Assembly: GCA_030849945.1 (NCBI GenBank)
Contig: JAVDKK010000003.1
Span: forward strand, 620,001 to 684,000
DNA: 64,000 nt
Reading direction: 5' to 3'
Source of the DNA: Schauerella fraxinea
GTDB taxonomy: Bacteria; Pseudomonadota; Gammaproteobacteria; Burkholderiales; Burkholderiaceae_B
The translations under genes were made by a program, and so were the position numbers. The notes beneath the pieces are model-generated. The model saw only the letters and a list, made by a program, of their open reading frames with translations, was not told the origin of the DNA and searched no databases. The stretch's first letter is position 1. Every line of letters starts with the position of its first letter. Positions 33,824 through 42,059 of the stretch are shown piece by piece.

Positions 33824-34813
33824 ATGTACGCACAACTGGTGGAAACCGGCGTCAAGCAGGTTCGCAGTGCCGACGAGTTGCAAGGTGAAGAGCAGGCGTT
33901 TCAGCGTCGTATCGACGACGGCATCCGCATCGAAGCAAAAGACTGGATGCCCGACGCCTACCGCAAAACCCTGGTGCGCCAGATCTCGCAGCACGCACAT
34001 TCGGAAATCGTGGGCATGCTGCCCGAGGGCAACTGGATCACCCGCGCCCCATCGCTCAAGCGCAAGGCCATTTTGTTGGCCAAGGTGCAGGACGAAGCCG
34101 GGCACGGGCTGTACCTGTACAGCGCGGCCGAAACCTTGGGTGTGTCGCGCGATCAGCTGGTTGACGATTTGAATGCCGGCCGCGCCAAATACTCGAGCAT
34201 CTTCAATTACCCCACGCTCACGTGGGCCGATATCGGCATGATCGGTTGGCTGGTCGACGGTTCGGCCATCATCAACCAGATCCCGCTGTGCCGCTGTTCG
34301 TATGGCCCGTATGCACGCGCGATGGTCCGGGTCTGTAAGGAAGAGTCCTTTCATCAGCGTCAGGGCTACGACCTGTTGATCGAGATGTGCCGCAATGGCA
34401 CGCCTGAGCAGAAGGCGATGTGCCAGGAAGCGTTCAATCGCTGGTGGTGGCCGGCCTTGATGATGTTCGGCCCGCCCGATGCCGATTCCCCCAACAGTGC
34501 GCAGTCGATGCAATGGAAGATCAAGCTGTTTTCCAACGATGAACTGCGCCAGAAGATGGTCGATCAAACGGTGCCGCAAGCCGACTATCTCGGCCTGACC
34601 GTGCCCGATCCCGACCTCAAGTACAACGAAGAAACCAAGCACTACGAATTCGGCGAGATCGACTGGAGCGAGTTCTATTCGGTGCTCAAGGGTCACGGAC
34701 CCTGCAACCGCGAGCGCCTGGCCGCACGCGTGAGCGCGCACGAAGAGGGCGCCTGGGTGCGCGACGCCTTGGCCGCCTACGGCGAAAAACAGCAACATCG
34801 CGAAGCCGCTTGA
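33824..34813 (+). CDS. paaA: 1,2-phenylacetyl-CoA epoxidase subunit PaaA
   Basis: A 329-residue catalytic subunit of the di-iron monooxygenase that epoxidises the ring of phenylacetyl-CoA. Helices carrying the di-iron ligands are visible: RQISQHAHSEIVGM (His-x3-Glu-like), AKVQDEAGHGLYLYSAAE (Glu-x2-His) and CKEESFHQRQGYDLL (Glu-x2-His). SLKRKAILLAKVQDE and YGPYARAM are conserved around them. GAGGAG precedes ATG 33824; the open frame upstream is not coding. It heads the paaABCDE-N-G-I-K run. Confidence 0.97.
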   Translation: MYAQLVETGVKQVRSADELQGEEQAFQRRIDDGIRIEAKDWMPDAYRKTLVRQISQHAHSEIVGMLPEGNWITRAPSLKRKAILLAKVQDEAGHGLYLYSAAETLGVSRDQLVDDLNAGRAKYSSIFNYPTLTWADIGMIGWLVDGSAIINQIPLCRCSYGPYARAMVRVCKEESFHQRQGYDLLIEMCRNGTPEQKAMCQEAFNRWWWPALMMFGPPDADSPNSAQSMQWKIKLFSNDELRQKMVDQTVPQADYLGLTVPDPDLKYNEETKHYEFGEIDWSEFYSVLKGHGPCNRERLAARVSAHEEGAWVRDALAAYGEKQQHREAA

Positions 34814-34838
34814 GCGGCTCGTCACGAGGACGACAATC

Positions 34839-35126
34839 ATGAGCAGCAAGGAATGGCCTCTCTGGGAGGTCTTTATCCGCAGTCAGCACGGTCTGGCCCA
34901 TAAGCACGTGGGCAGCCTGCATGCCACCGATGCCGAGATGGCGATCAATCATGCGCGCGATGTGTATACGCGCCGCAACGAAGGCTTGAGCATCTGGGTC
35001 GTGCGCGCGGCGGACATCGTCGCGAGCAGTCCGTCGGACAAGGACCCGCTGTTCGAACCCGCCAACAGCAAGGTGTACCGGCATCCGACGTTTTTCCCGA
35101 TGCCCGACGAAATCAAGCACATGTGA
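34839..35126 (+). CDS. paaB: 1,2-phenylacetyl-CoA epoxidase subunit PaaB
   Basis: A 95-residue bridging subunit of the epoxidase. WPLWEVFIRSQHGLAHKHVGSLHATDAEMAINHARDVYTRRNEG is nearly diagnostic, and IWVVRAADIVASSPSDKDPLFEPANSKVYRHPTFF fills the rest. It contains no catalytic residues; the family holds PaaA and PaaC together. GAGGACG lies ahead of the ATG. The stop overlaps a possible paaC GTG. Confidence 0.97.
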   Translation: MSSKEWPLWEVFIRSQHGLAHKHVGSLHATDAEMAINHARDVYTRRNEGLSIWVVRAADIVASSPSDKDPLFEPANSKVYRHPTFFPMPDEIKHM

Positions 35127-35137
35127 GCGGGGGCGAC

Positions 35138-35905
35138 ATGAAGGACAACGCATTGTTCGAATTTGCCCTGCGCATGGGCGACACGACCTTGGTGCTGTCG
35201 CAGCGCCTGTCGGCGTGGTGCGGTCACGGCCCGATCCTGGAAGAGGACCTGGCGCTCACCAATACCGCACTGGATCTGCTCGGCCAGGCGCGTCTCTGGT
35301 TGAGTCTTGCCGGCGAGGTTGAAGGTGCGGGACGGGATGAAGACGCGCTGGCTTACTTGCGCGATGCGCCGGCCTTTCGCAATCCACTGCTGGTCGAACG
35401 CCCCAACGGCAACTATGCCGACACGATGGGTCGACAGTTTTTGTTCGACGTGTGGCATTACTTCCTGCTGCGCGAATTGAGTGCATCGCCAGACGAGCGT
35501 GTGGCCGGCATCGCCGCCAAATCCCTTAAGGAAGTGACGTATCACGTGCGCCGCTCGTCGGACATGGTGGTGCGCCTGGGCGACGGTACGCCTGAGAGTC
35601 ACGCCAAGATGCAAACGGCGATCGACAATCTCTGGCCCTACACGAACGAACTTTTTCAGGACGATGAGCTGGATGCTGCGGCGCTCGAGGCGGGTGTGGG
35701 CTGCCATCTGGGCGGCTTGCGCGAAGCCTGGGTCAAGCAGGTGCGTGAAGTGCTCGAAGAAGCCACGCTGACCGTGCCGGATCCCGATTTCCCCAACTAC
35801 GCCGCGTACACCGGTGGACGGCAGGGCCGCCATACCGAAGCCCTGGGCTATCTGTTGGCCGAGATGCAGACCTTGCCGCGCACCTATCCGGGGGCGAAAT
35901 GGTAA
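35138..35905 (+). CDS. paaC: 1,2-phenylacetyl-CoA epoxidase subunit PaaC
   Basis: A 255-residue ferritin-like structural partner of PaaA. FALRMGDTTLVLSQRLSAWCGHGPILEEDLALTNTALDLLGQARLWL and the helix KEVTYHVRRSSDMVVRLGDGT are family hallmarks. ATG 35138 with a GGGGG upstream is chosen because homologues begin just before NALFEFALRMGD; GTG 35123, overlapping the paaB stop, would add five residues. The 3' end overlaps paaD by seven bases. Confidence 0.95.
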   Translation: MKDNALFEFALRMGDTTLVLSQRLSAWCGHGPILEEDLALTNTALDLLGQARLWLSLAGEVEGAGRDEDALAYLRDAPAFRNPLLVERPNGNYADTMGRQFLFDVWHYFLLRELSASPDERVAGIAAKSLKEVTYHVRRSSDMVVRLGDGTPESHAKMQTAIDNLWPYTNELFQDDELDAAALEAGVGCHLGGLREAWVKQVREVLEEATLTVPDPDFPNYAAYTGGRQGRHTEALGYLLAEMQTLPRTYPGAKW

Positions 35906-36408
35906 ACGCGATCGTGCTGGCCGAGCCGGAGCAGTTGATGCAGTGGTTGGGCGAGGTGCCCGATCCCGAGATCCCCGTGCTCTCGATTGTTGATCTTGGC
36001 ATCGTGCGCGCGGTGCAATGGCGTGACGACACTTGCGTCGTCACGATCACGCCCACGTACTCGGGCTGCCCCGCGATGCGCGAGATTACCGAGGATATCC
36101 GCACGGTACTGGCGCGTCACGGCGTGGATGAGGTCGAGGTCGCGACGCAACTCGCGCCGGCGTGGACCACCGATTGGATGACCGAACGTGGCCGCGCCGC
36201 ATTGGGCGCCTACGGCATCGCGGCACCCACGCAGCGCGCCATCGATATCTCCGGCATCAGCCGGCGCATCGACGCGCCCGTGGTGGCCTGTCCGTTATGC
36301 GGATCGCGCAATACGCGCATGCTCAGCGCCTTCGGCTCCACGGCCTGCAAGGCGCTCTACCGCTGCGCGGATTGCCGCGAGCCTTTCGATTACTTCAAAG
36401 CGCATTGA
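35899..36408 (+). CDS. paaD: Phenylacetate degradation protein PaaD
   Basis: A 169-residue member of the MIP18/DUF59 family needed for maturation of the epoxidase system. The N-terminal domain has GEVPDPEIPVLSIVDLGIVR and TPTYSGCPAMREI (reactive Cys); the C-terminal end has a zinc knuckle, CPLCGSRNT and CADCREPFDYFKAH. ATG 35899 lies inside the end of paaC, so the genes are coupled. Confidence 0.95.
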   Translation: MVNAIVLAEPEQLMQWLGEVPDPEIPVLSIVDLGIVRAVQWRDDTCVVTITPTYSGCPAMREITEDIRTVLARHGVDEVEVATQLAPAWTTDWMTERGRAALGAYGIAAPTQRAIDISGISRRIDAPVVACPLCGSRNTRMLSAFGSTACKALYRCADCREPFDYFKAH

Positions 36409-36422
36409 ATGCGCCCGCAATC

Positions 36423-37505
36423 ATGACGGCATTTCATTCCTTGAAAGTTCTGGACGTCGCGCGCAATACGCGCGACGCGGTGGTGGTGACGTTTGCGTTG
36501 CCTGACGACTTGCGCGACGAGTTCGCGTTTCGTCCGGGCCAATATCTCACGCTGCAAAAAGAGGTCGAGGGCGAATCGTTGCGCCGGTCGTATTCGATCT
36601 GTTCGGCCCCCAACGATGGCGTCTTGCGCGTGGCGATCAAGCGCGTGGACGACGGCGCGTTTTCAAGCTGGGCCAACCGCGCGCTTGCCGCCGGCGAGCA
36701 GATCGATGTGATGGCGCCTGCCGGCAACTTCACGGCCGAGTTTGCGCCGGGTCGCAAGCGCCACTATGTGGCGTTCGCCGTGGGCAGCGGCATCACGCCG
36801 ATCTTCTCACTCGTCAAAACCGCGCTCACCATCGAACCCGATAGCCGGTTCACATTGTTCTTCGGCAATCGGGCGTCGTCGTCGGTGTTGTTTCGCGAAG
36901 AGATCGAAGATCTGAAGAACCGCTACATGCAGCGCTTGTCGCTCGTGTACATCATGAGCCGCGAAACACAGGATATCGAACTCTTCAACGGGCGGCTCGA
37001 TGGTGCCAAGGTGAATGAGCTGTTGACGACCTGGTTGCGCGACGACCATATCGACGATGTGTTCGTCTGTGGTCCGCAGACCATGACCGAAGACGTGGTG
37101 GCCGCGTTGCAAGCGCGCGGCATTCCCAAGGCGCAGATTCGCTTTGAATTGTTTGGCGCGCCGAAAGGCCCGCGCGCGATGCGCACCGGTCATGACATGG
37201 CCGATGCGCCCGGCCGCGGCGATTGCGATGTGACCGTGATTCAGGATGGCCGCAGCCGCCAGTTTTTCATCAAGAAAAATAAGGATAGCGTGCTCGACTC
37301 TGCCTTGGCGCAGGGGATCGAGTTGCCGTATTCGTGCAAGGGCGGGGTGTGTTCGACCTGCCGTTGCAAAGTAATTGAAGGTGAAGTGGATATGGACGCC
37401 AACTTCGCGCTCGAAGACTACGAAGTCGCCCGTGGGTTTGTGCTCAGTTGCCAGAGTTATCCGGTCAGCGACAAGCTTGTGATCGACTTCGATCAAGAAA
37501 CATAA
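36423..37505 (+). CDS. paaE: 1,2-phenylacetyl-CoA epoxidase reductase PaaE
   Basis: A 360-residue NADPH reductase that feeds electrons to PaaA. A ferredoxin-reductase domain binds FAD (RSYSICSAPNDGVLRVAIKRV) and nucleotide (AVGSGITPIFSLVKTAL, VFVCGPQTMTEDV). A C-terminal 2Fe-2S domain has ligands Cys305, Cys310, Cys313 and Cys343. The long upstream open frame (from 36162) is a shadow of paaD; ATG 36423 starts the conserved FHSLKVLDVARNTRDAVVVTF. It is 14 bases after paaD and 14 before paaN. Confidence 0.96.
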   Translation: MTAFHSLKVLDVARNTRDAVVVTFALPDDLRDEFAFRPGQYLTLQKEVEGESLRRSYSICSAPNDGVLRVAIKRVDDGAFSSWANRALAAGEQIDVMAPAGNFTAEFAPGRKRHYVAFAVGSGITPIFSLVKTALTIEPDSRFTLFFGNRASSSVLFREEIEDLKNRYMQRLSLVYIMSRETQDIELFNGRLDGAKVNELLTTWLRDDHIDDVFVCGPQTMTEDVVAALQARGIPKAQIRFELFGAPKGPRAMRTGHDMADAPGRGDCDVTVIQDGRSRQFFIKKNKDSVLDSALAQGIELPYSCKGGVCSTCRCKVIEGEVDMDANFALEDYEVARGFVLSCQSYPVSDKLVIDFDQET

Positions 37506-37519
37506 ATAAGGAGAGATGC

Positions 37520-39184
37520 GTGTCCCAAGATTTGTTTGCTCGTCATCAGGCCGTTCTGGAAAAAGCCGTCGAAGCGGCTGCCGCGCGCGGTTACTGGAGT
37601 CCGTTTTCCGAATCGCCCAGCCCGCGCAACTATGGTGAGGGGGCTGCAGAAGCCGGTCAGAAAGCATTTGAAGATGCGCGTGGCAAGCCGTTTCCGCTGG
37701 AACTCGCCGAGGCTTTCGACACGGTCGGGGGCGAAGTGTCGCCTTTCGGCGGTGCCTTGGGCATTACCTATCCGCGTCTGTCGGCCGATGCATTGGTGGC
37801 CGCGTCCACGCGCGCGCTGGCCGGATGGCGTCGCGCCGGTCCCAAGGTGTGGGTGGGCGTGTGCCTGGAAATCATGCATCGATTGAATCGTGAGAGCTTC
37901 CAGATCGCGCATGCCGTGCAGCACACCACCGGTCAAGGTTTCATGATGGCGTTTCAGGCCGGCGGCCCGCATGCGCAGGATCGTGGCCTTGAAGCGGTCA
38001 CGTATGCCTGGCAGGAAATGGCGCGTATTCCCGGCGTGGTCACATGGGAAAAGCCGCAGGGCAAGAACGATCCGATTCGCATGGAAAAGCGGTTTACGGT
38101 GGTACCGCGCGGCATCGCGCTGGTGATCGGTTGCTCCACGTTCCCCACCTGGAACAGCTACCCCGGATTGTTTGCGAGTCTCGCCACCGGCAATACGGTG
38201 ATCGTCAAGCCGCACCCTGGTGCCATCCTCCCGCTCGCGATGACCGTCAAGATTGCCCGCGAGGTATTGACCGAAGCCGGTTTCGACCCCGACACCGTGT
38301 TGCTGGCGGCGCATGAGGCGGGCGATGCCCTGGCCGGCGAACTGGCCACGCGCGCCGAGGTGAAGATCATCGATTTCACCGGCAGCACCGCCAATGGCAA
38401 TTGGCTCGAACAGCATGCCACGCAGGCTCAGGTATATACCGAGAAAGCCGGCGTGAATCAGGTCATCATCGATTCGACCGACGACATCAAGGGCGTGGCG
38501 CGCAACCTGGGTTTTTCGCTTGCCTTGTACTCAGGCCAGATGTGCACCGCGCCGCAAAACATCTACGTGCCGCGCGACGGCATCGATACGGCCGACGGCA
38601 AAATGAGCTTCGATGACGTGGTGGCCGCAATCGGCAGTGCAGTTGAAAAGCTGAGCGGCGATGCCGCGCGCGCGGTCGAACTCACCGGTGCGATTCAAAA
38701 CGAGCAGACGGCGGCGCGTATCGACGAAGCCCGCGCGCTGGGCTTGCCCATCGTGGCCGACAGCAAAACGCTCGCGCATCCCCAGTTTCCGGATGCCCGC
38801 GTGCGCACGCCGCTCGTGCTGCGTGCCGAGGCCGACAATCCCGCGATCGCGCATGAATGGTTTGGCCCCATCAGCTTCGTGATCGCTACCGATTCCACCA
38901 CCCACAGCGTGGCCCTGGCGCAGCGCCTGATCAATGAGGCCGGCGCGTTGTCGTTCTCGGCCTACACCACCAGCGATGCGGTGGCGGCGCAGGTGCAGGA
39001 TGCGGCTGAAGAAGCGGGTGTGTCGTGGTCGCTGAATCTGACCGGCCCGGTGTTCGTCAATCAAACGGCGGCGTTCAGCGATTTCCATGGCACCGGCGCC
39101 AATCCGGCCGCCAACGCAGCGCTCTCCGACAGTGCTTACGTGGCCAATCGCTTCCGTGTGGTACAGGCCCGCCGCCACGTATAA
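37520..39184 (+). CDS. paaN: Phenylacetic acid degradation protein PaaN (aldehyde dehydrogenase type)
   Basis: A 554-residue aldehyde dehydrogenase-like protein of the PaaN type found in betaproteobacteria. It lacks the hydratase domain of the ~680-residue E. coli PaaZ. The fold starts YWSPFSESPSPRNYGEGAAEAG; FTGSTANGNWLE is the cofactor loop and SGQMCTAPQNIYVP holds the catalytic Cys. GTG 37520 has AAGGAGA at good spacing. The partner hydratase for ring opening must come from elsewhere. It lies inside the paa operon, ahead of paaG. Confidence 0.92.
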   Translation: MSQDLFARHQAVLEKAVEAAAARGYWSPFSESPSPRNYGEGAAEAGQKAFEDARGKPFPLELAEAFDTVGGEVSPFGGALGITYPRLSADALVAASTRALAGWRRAGPKVWVGVCLEIMHRLNRESFQIAHAVQHTTGQGFMMAFQAGGPHAQDRGLEAVTYAWQEMARIPGVVTWEKPQGKNDPIRMEKRFTVVPRGIALVIGCSTFPTWNSYPGLFASLATGNTVIVKPHPGAILPLAMTVKIAREVLTEAGFDPDTVLLAAHEAGDALAGELATRAEVKIIDFTGSTANGNWLEQHATQAQVYTEKAGVNQVIIDSTDDIKGVARNLGFSLALYSGQMCTAPQNIYVPRDGIDTADGKMSFDDVVAAIGSAVEKLSGDAARAVELTGAIQNEQTAARIDEARALGLPIVADSKTLAHPQFPDARVRTPLVLRAEADNPAIAHEWFGPISFVIATDSTTHSVALAQRLINEAGALSFSAYTTSDAVAAQVQDAAEEAGVSWSLNLTGPVFVNQTAAFSDFHGTGANPAANAALSDSAYVANRFRVVQARRHV

Positions 39185-39217
39185 AGCGCAATCGAACAAC
39201 AAAAACAGGAGACAGCG

Positions 39218-40006
39218 ATGACGTACCAGGATATCCAGTTCGACCTTACCGATGGCATTGCCCGGCTGACCTTAAACCGCCCGGACAAGCTCAACAGCTT
39301 CACTGCACGGATGCACGGGGAAGTGGCTGACGCGCTCACGCGAGTTGAAACCGAAGGCGCGCGCGTGCTTGTGATCACCGGCGCGGGCCGCGGCTTTTGC
39401 GCCGGGCAGGATTTGAGCGAGCGCCAGATGGCGCCGGGTGGCGAGCCGCCCGATCTGGGCGCCACGGTCGACAAGTATTACGCACCGCTCGTGCGGCGCT
39501 TGAATGCGTTGCCGTTGCCGGTGGTGGTGGGCGTCAATGGCGTGGCTGCCGGGGCGGGCGCCAATCTGGCCCTGGCCGGCGACATCGTCATCGCCAAGGC
39601 GTCGGCCAACTTCATTCAATCGTTCTGCAAGCTCGGACTGATTCCCGACACGGCCGGCACGTATTCGTTGCCGCGCCTGGTGGGCCGTGCCCGCGCATTG
39701 GGATTGGCGATGCTGGGCGACAAGCTCTCGGCACAGCAGGCACAGGATTGGGGCTTGATCTGGCAATGCGTGCCTGACGACGCTTTCGAAGCACGCTTGA
39801 ACGAGCTCGCCGCGCACTTCGCACGCGCACCCACGCGTGGGTTGGCCGAAACCAAGCGCCTCATGCTGGCGAGTTTGGGCAACGATCTGGATACCCAGCT
39901 CGACCTCGAACGCGACACCATGCGCGAACTGGGCCGCAGCGCCGACTATGCCGAGGGTGTGAACGCCTTCCTGGGTAAGCGCGACGCCGTGTTCAAGGGA
40001 GTCTGA
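39218..40006 (+). CDS. paaG: Ring 1,2-epoxyphenylacetyl-CoA isomerase PaaG
   Basis: A 262-residue crotonase-fold enzyme that converts the ring epoxide to oxepin-CoA. ITGAGRGFCAGQDLSER is the oxyanion-hole and acid loop, VVVGVNGVAAGAGANLALAGDIVIA the second, and SFCKLGLIPDTAGTYSLPRLVGRARALGLAMLGD places the catalytic Asp. The GQDLSER and PDTAGT forms agree with PaaG and not a general hydratase. AGGAGAC precedes the ATG; paaI starts two bases after its stop. Confidence 0.92.
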   Translation: MTYQDIQFDLTDGIARLTLNRPDKLNSFTARMHGEVADALTRVETEGARVLVITGAGRGFCAGQDLSERQMAPGGEPPDLGATVDKYYAPLVRRLNALPLPVVVGVNGVAAGAGANLALAGDIVIAKASANFIQSFCKLGLIPDTAGTYSLPRLVGRARALGLAMLGDKLSAQQAQDWGLIWQCVPDDAFEARLNELAAHFARAPTRGLAETKRLMLASLGNDLDTQLDLERDTMRELGRSADYAEGVNAFLGKRDAVFKGV

Positions 40007-40008
40007 TC

Positions 40009-40479
40009 ATGGCGCTCGACTCGAATCGCGCTAGCGCGCCGACCGATCCGCAGGCCCTGGCCGAGGCTGTGGGCAAAGCGATGTTTGCGGCGGACACTGC
40101 CTCGCAAGGGCTGGGCTTGTCGCTGGACGAGATCGGTCCGGGCCGTGCCGTCATGACCATGACGGTGCGTGACGACATGCTCAATGGCCACCTCACGTGC
40201 CATGGCGGCTATCTCTTCGCCTTGGCCGACAGCGCATTTGCCTTTGCCTGCAATGCGCGCAATGTGAGTACGGTGGCATCCGGCGGCAGTATCGATTTCG
40301 TGGCGCCCGCTTTTGCCGGCGATCGCCTGACGGCCAGCGCTCAGGAACAATCGTTGGCCGGGCGCACCGGCCTGTACGACACCACCGTGACGGATCAGAA
40401 CGGCAAGACCATCGCTTTTTTCCGCGGCCGGTCTTATCGCATCAAGGGACAGATCGTCGGCGAGCCGCCGGCGCAGTGA
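40009..40479 (+). CDS. paaI: Hydroxyphenylacetyl-CoA thioesterase PaaI
   Basis: A 156-residue hotdog-fold thioesterase that frees CoA trapped on dead-end intermediates of the pathway. The catalytic region NGHLTCHGGYLFALADSAFAFACNARN, with its Asp and Asn, is a PaaI signature, and ASGGSIDFVAPAFAGDRLTASAQE follows. GGGAG lies before the ATG. It overlaps nothing but follows paaG by two bases, so the two are coupled. Confidence 0.94.
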   Translation: MALDSNRASAPTDPQALAEAVGKAMFAADTASQGLGLSLDEIGPGRAVMTMTVRDDMLNGHLTCHGGYLFALADSAFAFACNARNVSTVASGGSIDFVAPAFAGDRLTASAQEQSLAGRTGLYDTTVTDQNGKTIAFFRGRSYRIKGQIVGEPPAQ

Positions 40480-40530
40480 TATCGCGGCGTTCGGCGCACA
40501 GACGCCGCGCGGCGCAGACGGAGACAAGAC

Positions 40531-41850
40531 ATGTTGGACACCACAATAAGCAAGCCCGGCCTGGATGCGATCGAGCATGCGAGCCGCGACGAAATCGAAG
40601 CGTTGCAACTCAAGCGTCTGAAATGGACGCTGGCGCATGCCTACGACAACGTGCCGCATTACAAGGCGGCGTTCGATGCGGCAGGCGTGCATCCCAGCGA
40701 TCTGAAGCAACTGTCGGACATCAGCAAGTTTCCGTTCACGACCAAGGCGGATCTGCGCAACAACTATCCCTACGGCATGTTTGCCGTGCCGCGCGAGCAG
40801 ATCTCCCGCATCCACGCCTCCAGCGGCACCACCGGCAAGCCGACGGTGGTGGGCTACACGAAGAGCGATCTGGACAACTGGGCCAACCTGGTGGCACGCT
40901 CGATTCGTGCCGGGGGCGGCCGCGCGGGCGACATCGTGCATATCGCTTACGGCTACGGACTCTTTACCGGTGGGCTGGGGGCGCACTATGGCGCTGAACG
41001 GCTGGGCTGCACGGTGATCCCCATGTCTGGCGGCCAGACCGAGAAGCAGGTGCAACTGATCGCGGATTTCAAGCCTGACATCATCATGGTCACGCCATCC
41101 TACTTCTGCAACATTCTCGAAGAGATGAAACGCCAGGGGCATGAGCCGCGCGACAGTTCGCTGCGTCTGGGCATCTTCGGCGCCGAGCCGTGGACCGGGC
41201 AGATGCGCGCCGATATCGAGTCGCATGCGGGCATCGACGCGGTCGATATTTACGGCTTGTCCGAGGTGATGGGCCCGGGTGTGGCAAGCGAGTGTGTGGA
41301 AACCAAAGACGGCCCCGTCATTTGGGAAGATCACTTCTATGCCGAAATCGTCGATCCCATCACGGGGCAACCTGTGCCTGACGGCGAAAAGGGCGAACTG
41401 GTATTTACCTCGCTCACCAAGGAAGCGCTGCCGATCATTCGCTATCGCACCCGCGATCTCACCGAGCTGCTCGCACCCACATCGCGCAGCATGCGCCGCA
41501 TGGGCAAGATCACCGGGCGCAGCGATGACATGCTGATCGTGCGTGGCGTGAACCTGTTTCCCACGCAGGTGGAAGAGCTGGTGCTGAAGATCGAATCGTT
41601 GGCGCCGCACTATCAACTGGTTCTGGACCGCCAGGGCAACCTGGACGAGCTGGACATCCTGACCGAGATTCGGCCCGAGTTCACGCACCTGTCGGAGGCC
41701 GAGCGCCGCGCGGTCGGCACAGAACTGCAATTGGCCATCAAAGCCTATATCGGCGTGACGGCGCGCGTGCATGTGTCGGAAAGCGGGCAAATCGAACGCA
41801 CGCTCACGGGCAAGGCCCGGCGTGTGATCGACAAGCGTCCGCGGGCGTGA
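40531..41850 (+). CDS. paaK: Phenylacetate-CoA ligase
   Basis: A 439-residue adenylate-forming ligase that activates phenylacetate, the first step of the pathway. HASSGTTGKPTVVGYTKSDLDNWANL is the P-loop region, YGLSEVMGPGVASECVE the substrate/adenylate motif, and YRTRDLTELL plus GRSDDMLIVRGVNLFPTQVEELVLKIE link to the swinging C-terminal domain. Gly-Lys at TGKARRV (catalytic lysine) is near the end. The operon is in the unusual order of ligase last. A tandem repeat begins in the last nine codons. Confidence 0.96.
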   Translation: MLDTTISKPGLDAIEHASRDEIEALQLKRLKWTLAHAYDNVPHYKAAFDAAGVHPSDLKQLSDISKFPFTTKADLRNNYPYGMFAVPREQISRIHASSGTTGKPTVVGYTKSDLDNWANLVARSIRAGGGRAGDIVHIAYGYGLFTGGLGAHYGAERLGCTVIPMSGGQTEKQVQLIADFKPDIIMVTPSYFCNILEEMKRQGHEPRDSSLRLGIFGAEPWTGQMRADIESHAGIDAVDIYGLSEVMGPGVASECVETKDGPVIWEDHFYAEIVDPITGQPVPDGEKGELVFTSLTKEALPIIRYRTRDLTELLAPTSRSMRRMGKITGRSDDMLIVRGVNLFPTQVEELVLKIESLAPHYQLVLDRQGNLDELDILTEIRPEFTHLSEAERRAVGTELQLAIKAYIGVTARVHVSESGQIERTLTGKARRVIDKRPRA

Positions 41851-41933
41851 TGGTCGAGCGTCTGGGGCGTGATGGACAGGGTCTGAAGCGTGATGGACTA
41901 GCGTCCGATGCGTGATGGACAAGCATCAGAAGG
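41824..41933 (+). repeat. 21-23 bp tandem repeat starting in the end of paaK
   Basis: Five imperfect copies with the core GTGATGGACAAGCGTC start at 41824, 41847, 41869, 41890 and 41912. The first copy encodes VIDKRPR near the C-terminus of PaaK and the stop codon TGA lies at the start of the second copy. The array thus extends the 3' end of paaK into the intergenic region. Confidence 0.8.
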
Positions 41934-41993
41934 CGTAGGGTACGCCCGCCGCCAATGACGTGACGGCGATCGTCAGTCAGTTGCCGCGAGAAA

Positions 41994-42027
41994 AAAACGG
42001 ACCGCATCCCACGATGGGGTCCGTTTT
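41994..42027. terminator. Bidirectional terminator between paaK and the MATE gene
   Basis: AAAACGGACC, a 14-base loop and GGTCCGTTTT form a perfect 10-bp stem with A/T tails on both strands. It can end the paa operon on the plus strand and the MATE operon on the minus strand. Confidence 0.85.
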
Positions 42028-42059
42028 CATTGCGGCCGTCCTGCGTGCCGCGAGCGTGT

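Noticed and set aside
39946..41922. A 658-codon minus-strand frame opposite paaI and paaK
   Set aside because: Low-complexity shadow with repeated HHAPDARP from the 22-bp array; no homology to a real protein is evident.
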